A stretch of 12,574 bases of DNA from an uncultured Collinsella sp. (GTDB lineage Bacteria > Actinomycetota > Coriobacteriia > Coriobacteriales > Coriobacteriaceae), in contig CABRZN010000052.1 in assembly GCA_902475445.1 (NCBI GenBank), forward strand, positions 1-12,574. Direction: 5' to 3'. Positions 1 through 6,239 of this stretch are shown one piece after another. Position 1 is the stretch's first letter. Every line of letters starts with the position of its first letter. The notes under the pieces are model-generated. The model was not told the origin of the DNA, made no database searches, and worked only from the letters and a program-made list of their open reading frames with translations. The translations under genes were made by a program, and so were the position numbers.

Positions 1-704
1 CGCTCTTGAGGCGTGAGCTGGTTAAACGGCACGTCGGTGCGCACGCCCATCTCACCTGCCACCTGCTTCATCAGATCCCACATGAGCGTACCCCAGGGAA
101 GCACCGCGCCTTCGTTGATGGTCTTTGACTCGTCGGGCACCAGACTCGCCTCGTCCACCTCGCGCATGACACCAGTGCCGCCGCAGGTAGAGCACGCGCC
201 GCCGCTGTTAAAGGCAAGGTCCTCGGCACCCGGCGCGTAGAACTCGCGGCCGCATGCGGGGCACGTGAGCGACAGGCCCGCAGCCACGTTAAGGCTCGGC
301 TCCACACGCGCCCCGCAATGGGGGCACACGTGATGGGCGCAGCGGCTAAAGAGTAGACGCAAGCTATTGTTGAGCTCGGTCATGGTGCCAAAGGTGGAAC
401 GCACGCCCGGCACGCTGGGGCGCTGATGCAATGCGAGCGCCGCCGGCACGTGCAGCACCTCGTCCACCTGGGCGTGCTCGGCCTGCGTCAGGCGACGGCG
501 GGTATAGGTGCTGAGCGCCTCCAGGTAACGGCGCGAGCCCTCGGCATAAAGAACCCCCAGCGCCAGCGAACTCTTGCCCGAACCCGACACGCCGGCAATG
601 CCCACAAGCTTTCCCAGCGGAATATCGATATCGATGTCTTTAAGGTTATGAACGCGCGCGCCACGCACCTCGATAGCCTGCGGGCTCATCTTCTGTTCCG
701 TCAC
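1..704 (-). CDS. UvrA-like ABC ATPase (UvrA2 type), 3' end outside window
   Basis: This encodes the N-terminal 234 or so residues of a UvrA paralogue. The UvrA signature GARVHNLKDIDIDIP leads into a Walker A motif, GVSGSGKS (about residues 38-45), followed by YAEGSRRYLEALSTY as in UvrA. Three Cys pairs follow: CPHC (127-130), CPAC (148-151) and CSTC (171-174). In canonical UvrA the first two pairs are separated by a UvrB-binding domain of more than 100 residues. Here only 17 residues lie between them, so that domain is absent. UvrA2-type paralogues with this architecture act apart from UvrABC repair, and some are linked to drug or DNA-damage tolerance; the role here is unknown. I chose GTG at 704 because AGGG precedes it by 8 nt. 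In-frame alternatives are ATG at 722, which overlaps the upstream ATPase stop by 8 nt, and ATG at 689. The gene is co-directional with the ATPase at 715-1833 and probably co-transcribed with it. Confidence 0.9.
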   Translation of the reverse strand, partial: MTEQKMSPQAIEVRGARVHNLKDIDIDIPLGKLVGIAGVSGSGKSSLALGVLYAEGSRRYLEALSTYTRRRLTQAEHAQVDEVLHVPAALALHQRPSVPGVRSTFGTMTELNNSLRLLFSRCAHHVCPHCGARVEPSLNVAAGLSLTCPACGREFYAPGAEDLAFNSGGACSTCGGTGVMREVDEASLVPDESKTINEGAVLPWGTLMWDLMKQVAGEMGVRTDVPFNQLTPQE

Positions 705-714
705 CTTTATCACC

Positions 715-1833
715 CTACTCATGCCATAAAACTCGATCGCGAATGTACGCGCCCAGCATGGGCACGGTAAACCGGACGAGGCCGTATCCGGCAGCCTCGA
801 TGACGCGCTCGCGAATCAGGCTTGCGCGATATTTACTCGCCCAGCTCTGGGTACGATCACAACGCTCAATGATATCCGCCATGCGCGTCGGTTTGTTCTC
901 GTCAACCGCCATAGCCTCGATAAAAAGGCGCTGTGGACTGCGCAGCCCGTAATACAGGGGCGCGTCAACCGCTTCGTAGAACTCGGAGACGGCATCCGCA
1001 TGGCCATCCTCGACATCGCGCCTTTCGATGACCTGCGAGCCGCGTCGAACAGCAGACCGCCACATGTAATAGCCCACCAGCTGAACCATATAGGGATGCC
1101 CCATGCTCTTGCGTGCCGCAAGGTCCGCCGTCTCCGCGTCAACGTAAAGACCAGCGTCTTTGACCGTCTGGATATATGAATCGCGCACCTTGGGCAAAGA
1201 TATCGCCCCCAGCGTACGCTGCTGGGCACGCCGCAAAAACGTCACGCTCGGCTCTTCGAGCAGATCGTCAACCATACTGGGTAAGCCGGCGAAGACCAGC
1301 GCAAGACCGCGCTGGTCGCTATCGGACAAGCCCGTGGCATCCTGGTCTCCGAGCACCTGCTGATAGAGAACGGCAAGAGCCGCCAGTTCCTCGATAGACG
1401 CAGATTGCGCCTCGTCAATCGCAAACAGTATGCCCTTGCCTGGACCGAGCTTCTTGAGGCGCTCGTTGACCAGCCCTCGCAACGTTTCGCCCTTTGCTCG
1501 CGCCGCCTCGACTGACATCCGGCCAAACGACGGACCGAACTCCATTGACGTCACAACGGGTTTATTCGAGCGAAGCGCGTCGGCCAGGCGGTCGCACAAG
1601 CCAAGCGAAGCGGAATCGGAGACAACCGCCCATCCGCGCTCGCTGGCTAGACGTTGCAGCTCCCGCAGGAGAACCGTCTTGCCACAGCCGCGGTTTCCCG
1701 TAATGAGCATGAGCCTACCCGGCGCTCCGGCGCCGTTATCGAGCCCTTCCTCGAAATCTTCGATGACCGACTCGCGACCGATGAGCATCGGAGGCCGCTT
1801 GCCTGCCGTTGGCTTAAAGGGATTTGGATTCAT
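715..1833 (-). CDS. AAA-type ATPase with probable C-terminal winged helix
   Basis: This is a 372-residue P-loop ATPase. Residues 16-30 (LIGRESVIEDFEEGL) form the lead-in typical of AAA_16/Orc1-like modules. Walker A is GNRGCGKT (46-53). Walker B is ILFAIDEAQ (135-143) with the Asp-Glu pair at 140-141. Further on, LVFAGLP followed by FLRRAQQR resembles sensor 1 and an arginine-finger region. The last 80 or so residues look like a winged helix, suggesting DNA or partner binding. There is no signal peptide or membrane span, so it is cytoplasmic. The ATG at 1833 has a strong GAGGAGG site 5 nt upstream. The stop at 715-717 lies next to or inside the start region of the UvrA-like gene, so the two are probably translationally coupled. 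The substrate is unknown. It could be a regulatory ATPase rather than a replication initiator. Confidence 0.85.
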   Translation of the reverse strand: MNPNPFKPTAGKRPPMLIGRESVIEDFEEGLDNGAGAPGRLMLITGNRGCGKTVLLRELQRLASERGWAVVSDSASLGLCDRLADALRSNKPVVTSMEFGPSFGRMSVEAARAKGETLRGLVNERLKKLGPGKGILFAIDEAQSASIEELAALAVLYQQVLGDQDATGLSDSDQRGLALVFAGLPSMVDDLLEEPSVTFLRRAQQRTLGAISLPKVRDSYIQTVKDAGLYVDAETADLAARKSMGHPYMVQLVGYYMWRSAVRRGSQVIERRDVEDGHADAVSEFYEAVDAPLYYGLRSPQRLFIEAMAVDENKPTRMADIIERCDRTQSWASKYRASLIRERVIEAAGYGLVRFTVPMLGAYIRDRVLWHE

Positions 1834-1867
1834 GTCGGCCTCCTCGGATTGGCAAACCCTGGTAATA

Positions 1868-1897
1868 GTTATACCAACTTGTACCGAGTTACACCAA
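1868..1897 (-). promoter_or_regulatory. Predicted promoter of the AAA ATPase gene
   Basis: On the minus strand TTGGTG (1897-1892) and TATAAC (1873-1868) are 18 nt apart. They would start transcription near 1861, giving a leader of about 28 nt before ATG 1833. The -10 box is close to consensus and the -35 box is weak. The site lies just past the Tet(M)-like stop at 1927, and I see no terminator between them, so read-through from that gene is also possible. Confidence 0.5.
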
Positions 1898-1899
1898 TA
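1870..1899. repeat. Three phased 10-bp direct repeats over the ATPase promoter
   Basis: On the plus strand TATACCAACT, TGTACCGAGT and TACACCAATA follow one another without gaps. All share a (T/C)ACC core at exactly 10-bp steps (ACC at 1873, 1883 and 1893). The outer two are more alike: AGTTATACCAA (1867-1877) and AGTTACACCAA (1887-1897) match at 10 of 11 positions, 20 bp apart. This places the motif on one face of the helix. The repeats cover the predicted -35, spacer and -10, as expected for a repressor or autoregulatory site. The binding protein is unknown. Confidence 0.5.
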
Positions 1900-1926
1900 G
1901 CATACGACAAAGGAACTGACCCTCTA

Positions 1927-3930
1927 TCACCTATGGCCGAAAAACTCGGCGTCTGCTGCTCGCCAGGGGCGAAAGGTGGCGGGATCGATCTTTACGTGCG
2001 CCGCGGCGGGTACGTCGTACCATTTGACCGTGTAACCGGCACCGTGAGAGCAAAAGACCGAATCGGGCGTGTTGGGCAGATCGGCCTCGGGCTCATAGGT
2101 GGCCGCCTCGATGACGCGCTCAGCATCATGGCAAGCCGCATAGCCGGCAAACTCTAGGTACAGATGTCCGCGACCGCTCGTGTAGGCAGTCACCTCCAGG
2201 GCATAGTCCTGCACCTCGGATGCCGGTACGCGACCCACAAGCTTCGCCCGGTCTCCCGCCATCGTCGGTGGCTCGTACTCGGCACCCATGCGCGTGGCAT
2301 CCGAGAGCGCCCGGCCCATGCACTCCCCCGGCACCTCGAGCTCAAAGCGATACCACGGCTCCAACAGCACCGCCGCGCCGGCCTCACGCGCCTGCATCAA
2401 ACCTTGGCGAATCGCGCGATACGTGGCCTGGCGAAAATCGCCGCCCTCGGTGTGCTTGGCATGCGCACGGCCGCCCGTGAGCGTAATGCGAATATCGGTG
2501 ATGGGCGAGCCGGTCAGCACGCCCAGGTGATCGCGCTCCATGGCGTTGGTGAGCGCCAGACGTTGCCAGTTAAGATCGAGCTCGTCGGTCGAGGCCACGG
2601 TACCAAACTGCACGCCCGAGCCCGCTGGCAACGGCTCCAAGCGTAGATGCACCTCGGCATAGTGGCGCAGCGGCTCAAAGTGGCCCACGCCCTCGGCCGG
2701 CTGCGAGATAGTCTCCTTATAGAGGATGCCGCCGGGCTCAAACGCAACCGAAAGGCCAAAGCGATCTGCCAACACCCGCTGCACGACCTCGAGTTGCACG
2801 GCGCCCATCAACTGCAAATGAATCTGCTCAAGATGCGTATTCCAGCTTACGCCGAGCATGGGGTCTTCATCCGCCAGCTCAGCCAACGCTTTGAACACCG
2901 TATGGACGTCGTGTTCGCCCGGCAGCACCGTATAGGTGAGGACCGGCGCAATGACGGGCGCATCGCCCGCGGGCTCCGCGCCCAGGGCGTCCCCCGGGCG
3001 AACGTGCGCAAGACCCGTCACGGCACAAATACCGCCAGCAGCAACTTCTTGGGCAAGCTCATACTTCTCGCCGTTATAGATGCGTACCTGATCGACCTTC
3101 TGCTCCCATGCCTCGGCACCGGAACGTCCGTCAATCATCTGCTTGGCATGCAGCGTGCCGCCGGTCACTTTAACCCAAGCCAAACGCTCGCCGCGATCCC
3201 CGCGGCTGACACGATAGACGCGCGCGGCAAACTCCGGGAGCCACGCCTGTTCGCGCATCAGCGCGCATATGCCATCCAGCAGCTCGTCCACGCCTTGGTC
3301 CTTGAGCGCCGAGCCGGCAAAGCAGGGAAAGAGCTTGCGCTCGGCAACCATGCGCGACAGCGTTGCGACAGAAAGCTCGCCCGCTTCAAGAAACTCCTCG
3401 AGCGCCGCCTCGTCCAACGCAGCAGCGTCCTCCTGAACGGCGCCGCCCGCCAGCAGTTCGTTGGCATCCAGGCAGCCTTCGGAAAGACGCTGCCCGAGCT
3501 GTGCCAGCAAAATATCGCGACCGGGATTCTCCAAATCAATTTTATTGATAAAGATGAACGTCGGAATGTCATAGCGCGCAAGCAGGCGCCACAGAGTTTC
3601 GGTATGCCCCTGCACGCCATCGTTGGCACCCACAACCAAAATCGCGTAGTCCAGCGCGCGCAATGTGCGCTCCGCCTCGGCAGAAAAATCGACATGCCCC
3701 GGCGCATCCACGAGCATGACGTGGGTATCGCCATGATCGAGTACGGCCTGCGACGAGAAGATCGTAATGCCGCGCTCGCGCTCGATCGCGTTAGTGTCCA
3801 GATGCGAATCGCCATCGTCCACGCGGCCGCGCTTGCGGATGCGACCCGCGTTGAACAGCATGGCCTCGGCCAACGTGGTCTTGCCGGCATCGACATGCGC
3901 CAAGATTCCAACGACCGCTTGCTTCGACAT
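1927..3930 (-). CDS. Tet(M)/EF-G-like ribosomal GTPase (chromosomal paralogue)
   Basis: This is a 667-residue translational GTPase of the Tet(M)/Tet(O)/Tet(W) ribosomal-protection family, which resembles EF-G and acts on the ribosome. The GTPase motifs are intact: G1 AHVDAGKT (11-18), G2 RGIT (53-56), G3 DAPGH (75-79), G4 NKID (129-132) and a G5-like GSAL. EF-G-like domains II-V follow. Domain IV carries HTEGGDFR (493-500), where classical Tet(M) has a SPVSTPADFR-type segment. A C-terminal extension contains TPDSVFCSHGAG (621-632), which classical Tet(M), about 639 residues long, lacks. The start is ATG 3930, with AGAGGAG about 4 nt upstream; an in-frame extension to 3999 has no such site. 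Codon use is GC-rich like its neighbours, so it does not look newly acquired. Tetracycline resistance is possible but unproven. A different drug or a housekeeping translation role is equally open. Confidence 0.9.
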   Translation of the reverse strand: MSKQAVVGILAHVDAGKTTLAEAMLFNAGRIRKRGRVDDGDSHLDTNAIERERGITIFSSQAVLDHGDTHVMLVDAPGHVDFSAEAERTLRALDYAILVVGANDGVQGHTETLWRLLARYDIPTFIFINKIDLENPGRDILLAQLGQRLSEGCLDANELLAGGAVQEDAAALDEAALEEFLEAGELSVATLSRMVAERKLFPCFAGSALKDQGVDELLDGICALMREQAWLPEFAARVYRVSRGDRGERLAWVKVTGGTLHAKQMIDGRSGAEAWEQKVDQVRIYNGEKYELAQEVAAGGICAVTGLAHVRPGDALGAEPAGDAPVIAPVLTYTVLPGEHDVHTVFKALAELADEDPMLGVSWNTHLEQIHLQLMGAVQLEVVQRVLADRFGLSVAFEPGGILYKETISQPAEGVGHFEPLRHYAEVHLRLEPLPAGSGVQFGTVASTDELDLNWQRLALTNAMERDHLGVLTGSPITDIRITLTGGRAHAKHTEGGDFRQATYRAIRQGLMQAREAGAAVLLEPWYRFELEVPGECMGRALSDATRMGAEYEPPTMAGDRAKLVGRVPASEVQDYALEVTAYTSGRGHLYLEFAGYAACHDAERVIEAATYEPEADLPNTPDSVFCSHGAGYTVKWYDVPAAAHVKIDPATFRPWRAADAEFFGHR

Positions 3931-3990
3931 GGCTCTCCTCTTATTGCAAGCCCATCGCACGCGGCAACGGGCGTTCACGCTCCACACTGG

Positions 3991-4019
3991 ATGATACAAT
4001 TTACGGGCCGGCGGGCGAA
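3991..4019 (-). promoter_or_regulatory. Weak predicted promoter of the Tet(M)-like gene
   Basis: On the minus strand a -10-like TATCAT (3996-3991) lies inside ATTGTATCAT. It is preceded 17 nt upstream by a poor -35, TTCGCC (4019-4014). The leader to ATG 3930 would be about 55 nt. I see no leader peptide and no attenuator hairpins like those upstream of classical tet(M). Confidence 0.35.
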
Positions 4020-4069
4020 GCGGGCCCTATCCCCCGACCGAGCTCATCGCCCCGCGTTGCCGCGCGGCG

Positions 4070-4156
4070 ATTTTCGTAGGTTCGCGCCTTGCGAAAGCCG
4101 GCTTGCAAATCAGCGCAGCGAACGAAAATGGCCCCACCCGGGACCATTTTCGTTCG
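4070..4156. repeat. 13-bp perfect hairpin with a third related arm (REP-like)
   Basis: CGAACGAAAATGG (4119-4131) pairs perfectly with CCATTTTCGTTCG (4144-4156) around a 12-nt C-rich loop. A third, degenerate arm, ATTTTCGTAGGTTCGCG, sits at 4070-4086 and could pair with the 4119-4131 arm instead. AAGCCGGCTT (4095-4104) is a 10-bp palindrome between them. The element lies downstream of the GNAT stop (4185) and may help end that transcript, but no T-run follows the stem, so I call it a repeat rather than an intrinsic terminator. The rest of the gap at 3931-4184 holds only the promoter of the Tet(M)-like gene. Confidence 0.6.
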
Positions 4157-4184
4157 TGCGAATTGTTGACACGTGCCCCTACTC

Positions 4185-4676
4185 TTACGCCTCACGCAGC
4201 CAGTCGAACGCAACACGCGGCGTGCCGTCCGACACATACACGACGCCGGCACGCTCGAACCCCGCCTTAATACTCGCGCCCTGCATGGGCAGGTTGTCCT
4301 GATGCGTGTCGATGCGCAGGTGATCGGCACGCTCCTTGGCAAAGGCAAACATCGCAGCCGCGATACCGTGCACGGTGCCGTCGGATGCCACACGGTGCAG
4401 CACGGCGTACGGAGCGTCGCTACGCCATTGACCGTCCTCAATTGCGTCATAGCACTCGTCCGGACCCGGCAAAAAGGCAAACGTCGCCACCACGCGGCCG
4501 TCGGCTTCGCACACATAGCTGCCACCGGCGGCGATATCGGCAGCCAGCTGCTCGGCAGAAGGCGTGCCCTCGGGCCACTGCGTGGCGTTGCCATGCGCGC
4601 GCATAAAGGCGCGGGCAGCGTCGTAGATAGCCATGACGGCGGGAATGTCGGTATCGAGGGTTTTTCTGATCATCAC
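4185..4676 (-). CDS. GNAT family N-acetyltransferase
   Basis: This is a protein of about 163 residues with the GNAT layout. It has an N-terminal IRKTLDTDIPAVMAIYDAARAF helix region, a central strand VCEADGRVVATFAFLPG, then HRVASDGTVHGIAAAMFAFA as the acetyl-CoA-binding loop and helix, and RIDTHQDNLPMQGASIKAGF as the late motif seen in small-molecule acetyltransferases. The usual R/QxxGxG/A loop is altered to TVHGIA, so the first basic or amide position is missing. The acceptor substrate cannot be told. GTG at 4676 (TGAGG 7 nt upstream) and ATG at 4673 (10 nt) are both plausible starts. It diverges from the small zinc protein gene and appears to be monocistronic. Confidence 0.85.
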   Translation of the reverse strand: MMIRKTLDTDIPAVMAIYDAARAFMRAHGNATQWPEGTPSAEQLAADIAAGGSYVCEADGRVVATFAFLPGPDECYDAIEDGQWRSDAPYAVLHRVASDGTVHGIAAAMFAFAKERADHLRIDTHQDNLPMQGASIKAGFERAGVVYVSDGTPRVAFDWLREA

Positions 4677-4695
4677 GCGGCGGCCTCACGTTTAT

Positions 4696-4725
4696 TGGTA
4701 TCACTTTGATTGAGCAATGATACCA
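4696..4725. promoter_or_regulatory. Palindrome in the divergent GNAT / zinc-protein promoter region
   Basis: TGGTATCA (4696-4703) and TGATACCA (4718-4725) are perfect 8-bp inverted arms separated by 14 bp. Their centres are about 22 bp apart, roughly two helical turns. On the minus strand the distal arm contains TATCAT, a possible -10 for the GNAT gene. The site fits a dimeric regulator controlling both divergent genes. No regulator gene is adjacent. Confidence 0.5.
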
Positions 4726-4750
4726 GCGTTTGAAGAGGGGCGCGAAGCAG

Positions 4751-5047
4751 ATGGGAAGCAAAAAGCGAGCCGCCTGGTCAAAGGCCAAAAGCGAGTTTTT
4801 GGGCGCTGCCACCGGCGGCGATATGAGCGACCTGTTTGCGCGCGAGGACGAGCGTCGCGACGCCTTGGACGCCGAGCGCGATGAGGCTTGGCGCTACAAG
4901 TCGTGCGAGCGCAAAAACCGTTACGACACGCGCGCCGAGGCCGAGGCAGTTATGGCCGACTGCGAAAACCGCGGGCGGCGTGGTTTGGCCTGCTACAAAT
5001 GCGAATACTGCGGTGGATGGCACCTGACGTCGCACCCCTGGAAATAG
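4751..5047 (+). CDS. Small Cys-rich probable zinc-binding protein
   Basis: This is a 98-residue cytoplasmic protein of unknown function. The first half is highly charged and probably helical, rich in Lys, Glu, Asp and Arg. The second half holds Cys52, Cys71, Cys81, Cys84, Cys87, His91 and His95. The CYKCEYCGGWHLTSH segment (81-95) has the CxxCxxCxxWHxTxxH pattern of a small zinc ribbon found in actinobacterial and phage small proteins. I chose ATG 4751, with AGAGGGG about 10 nt upstream. An in-frame TTG at 4730 would add 7 residues but has no clear site. It faces rsmJ, and I see no strong terminator in the 48-nt gap. A nucleic-acid-binding role is possible but unproven. Confidence 0.75.
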   Translation: MGSKKRAAWSKAKSEFLGAATGGDMSDLFAREDERRDALDAERDEAWRYKSCERKNRYDTRAEAEAVMADCENRGRRGLACYKCEYCGGWHLTSHPWK

Positions 5048-5095
5048 GCCCCGCATCGGCACGGCGCTGACGGAGTGCCAGCCATCGCACGCAAG

Positions 5096-5800
5096 CTACG
5101 GGCGCGGCGGCACCAAAACATCGTAGCGGACGGCCTTGCCCGCAAGCTGATAACTCGGCTTAACGCCGGCAAGCAGCGGCCCCTTCACCGGCCGCTTGAT
5201 AACCACCTTGCGCGGCCGCACCGCAAGCGCAGCTTCGACCAGCGAATCCTCATCGGCGCACGGCTGTTCCAGATGGTGCAAGAGTTGAAACTTCTTTTTC
5301 ACCGCCGCGCTCTTGGTGCGCCCGGGAAACATGGGGTCCAGATACACCACGTCAGGAGCGGTGAGCTCGCCCTGCTCGATCAGCTCAGCTGTATGGCGAA
5401 GGCCGGCAATGCTGTCCTCGCCCGCATGCAAGCGCATGCGCGCCACGGCTGTCGCAAGCGCCGGATCATCTGCCGCGCGATCCAAGGCATCCTTGAGGAG
5501 CGCCGCGATCACGCAATCCTGCTCATACAGATTTACGGTAAAGCCCGCGGCCGCCAGCAGCAGCGAATCCTCGCCAAAGCCTGCCGTGGCGTCAATCGCC
5601 CATGGGCTCTCGATGCCTTTTGTGCGCGCGGCCTTTACCAGCAGCTCTTGCTGCAGACGGCCCCGCTTGAGCCGCGGAAGCATGCGGCCAAAATCGGCAC
5701 GCAGCTCCATCGTGCCGTCGGTGAGCGTGAGGCCCTCGGACTTCCCGGTCAGCTCAAGCCCCGCGGCCCGAGCAACAGAAAAGGGATCGACGACACCCAT
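5096..5800 (-). CDS. rsmJ: 16S rRNA (guanine(1516)-N2)-methyltransferase RsmJ
   Basis: This is a 234-residue class I SAM-dependent methyltransferase of the RsmJ (YhiQ) family, which methylates N2 of G1516 in 16S rRNA of the small ribosomal subunit. Motif I is DATAGFGED (70-78), matching the family's DATAGLGRD. The catalytic-region motif is YLDPMFP (152-158), followed by KSAAVKKKFQLLHHL, which is the RsmJ signature. A late VVIKRP also matches. The N-terminus is somewhat shorter than in E. coli. ATG 5800 is the start because AAGGAG lies 5 nt upstream; a GTG at 5806 would overlap that site. Assignment rests on motifs I know from the E. coli protein, and the substrate is inferred from the family. 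Confidence 0.9.
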   Translation of the reverse strand: MGVVDPFSVARAAGLELTGKSEGLTLTDGTMELRADFGRMLPRLKRGRLQQELLVKAARTKGIESPWAIDATAGFGEDSLLLAAAGFTVNLYEQDCVIAALLKDALDRAADDPALATAVARMRLHAGEDSIAGLRHTAELIEQGELTAPDVVYLDPMFPGRTKSAAVKKKFQLLHHLEQPCADEDSLVEAALAVRPRKVVIKRPVKGPLLAGVKPSYQLAGKAVRYDVLVPPRP

Positions 5801-5863
5801 GGACACTCCTTAACAAGCAAAACGAATACGTGAGCGCCGTTCATGTCGGCACCCAACCGTCCG

Positions 5864-6007
5864 CTATTGTCCCACATGCGACATGGCCCACAGCATCCCA
5901 ATGCAAAGCACCGCCATCAATCCCGTGCACACGGCAGCGATCGCAGAATCACTTATGCGCCTTCCCAACGACCGCGGTTCACGCACTTGCCCTGCTCCGT
6001 ACATCAT
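5864..6007 (-). CDS. Small single-span membrane protein, 47 residues
   Basis: This is a short ORF with one of the best ribosome binding sites in the window: AAGGAGGAG (6018-6010), placed 4-7 nt before tandem ATGs at 6007 and 6004. The product starts MMYGAGQVREPRSLGRRISD, with Arg9, Arg12, Arg16 and Arg17, then a hydrophobic helix at about residues 21-42 (SAIAAVCTGLMAVLCIGMLWAM) and a very short tail ending HVGQ. The basic N-terminus before one span predicts N-in, C-out topology. It ends in TAG at 5864-5866, 64 nt before the rsmJ start on the same strand, so it could lead an rsmJ transcript. I recognise no family. A clear promoter is not visible. Confidence 0.6.
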   Translation of the reverse strand: MMYGAGQVREPRSLGRRISDSAIAAVCTGLMAVLCIGMLWAMSHVGQ

Positions 6008-6239
6008 GGCTCCTCCTTGAGACCAGCTCTTACCATGGACCCATCATCGCAGCGCCGCGCATACGCTGCCATCGATTTGGCTTACGTCCAGCTTTCCTTT
6101 TTGAAAGGTTGGGTTGGGTCGCGCGGGCTCAAAGCGCTTTCAGGCGCATGCATCGCCGCGTTGAACTACAATGTGCTTCACCATATGTGCAGTACATTGG
6201 GTGCGCCAAGTTGGCGTACTCGTATCGAAAGGACCAGCC
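6008..6239. other. Intergenic stretch between the 47-aa ORF and the four-span protein
   Basis: This 232-nt divergent region has no convincing coding content. It holds a possible -10 for the rightward gene, TACAAT (6167-6172), with no good -35. It also holds a CGCCAA-G-TTGGCG palindrome (6204-6216) within a looser AGTAC...GTACT frame (6191-6220). A small CCTTT/AAAGG hairpin lies near 6100, and AAAGCGCTTT is a short palindrome near 6131. Confidence 0.4.
6204..6216. promoter_or_regulatory. Perfect 6+1+6 palindrome in the leader of the four-span protein
   Basis: CGCCAA G TTGGCG ends 23 nt before ATG 6240 and 11 nt before its ribosome binding site. Outer GT/AC pairs extend it after one mismatch. 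As DNA it could be an operator; as RNA the loop would be too tight unless the inner pairs open. It lies downstream of the possible -10 at 6167, so a repressor roadblock is the simplest reading. Confidence 0.4.

Noticed and set aside
1927..3930. Recently acquired tetracycline-resistance element
   Set aside because: There is no relaxase, integrase, leader peptide or composition shift around it, and the protein differs from mobile Tet(M/O/W). It looks resident.
4119..4156. CRISPR-type repeat or IS end
   Set aside because: There is only one hairpin, no regular spacer series, and no transposase or target-site duplication is visible.
2647..4302. Long 551-codon open frame on the plus strand
   Set aside because: It lies antisense to the Tet(M)-like gene, has no ribosome binding site and no recognisable motif. 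It arises from GC-rich codon structure of the opposite strand.
5058..5079. GGCAC/GTGCC hairpin between the zinc-protein gene and rsmJ
   Set aside because: The stem is only 5 bp with a 12-nt loop and no T-run, too weak to call a terminator.
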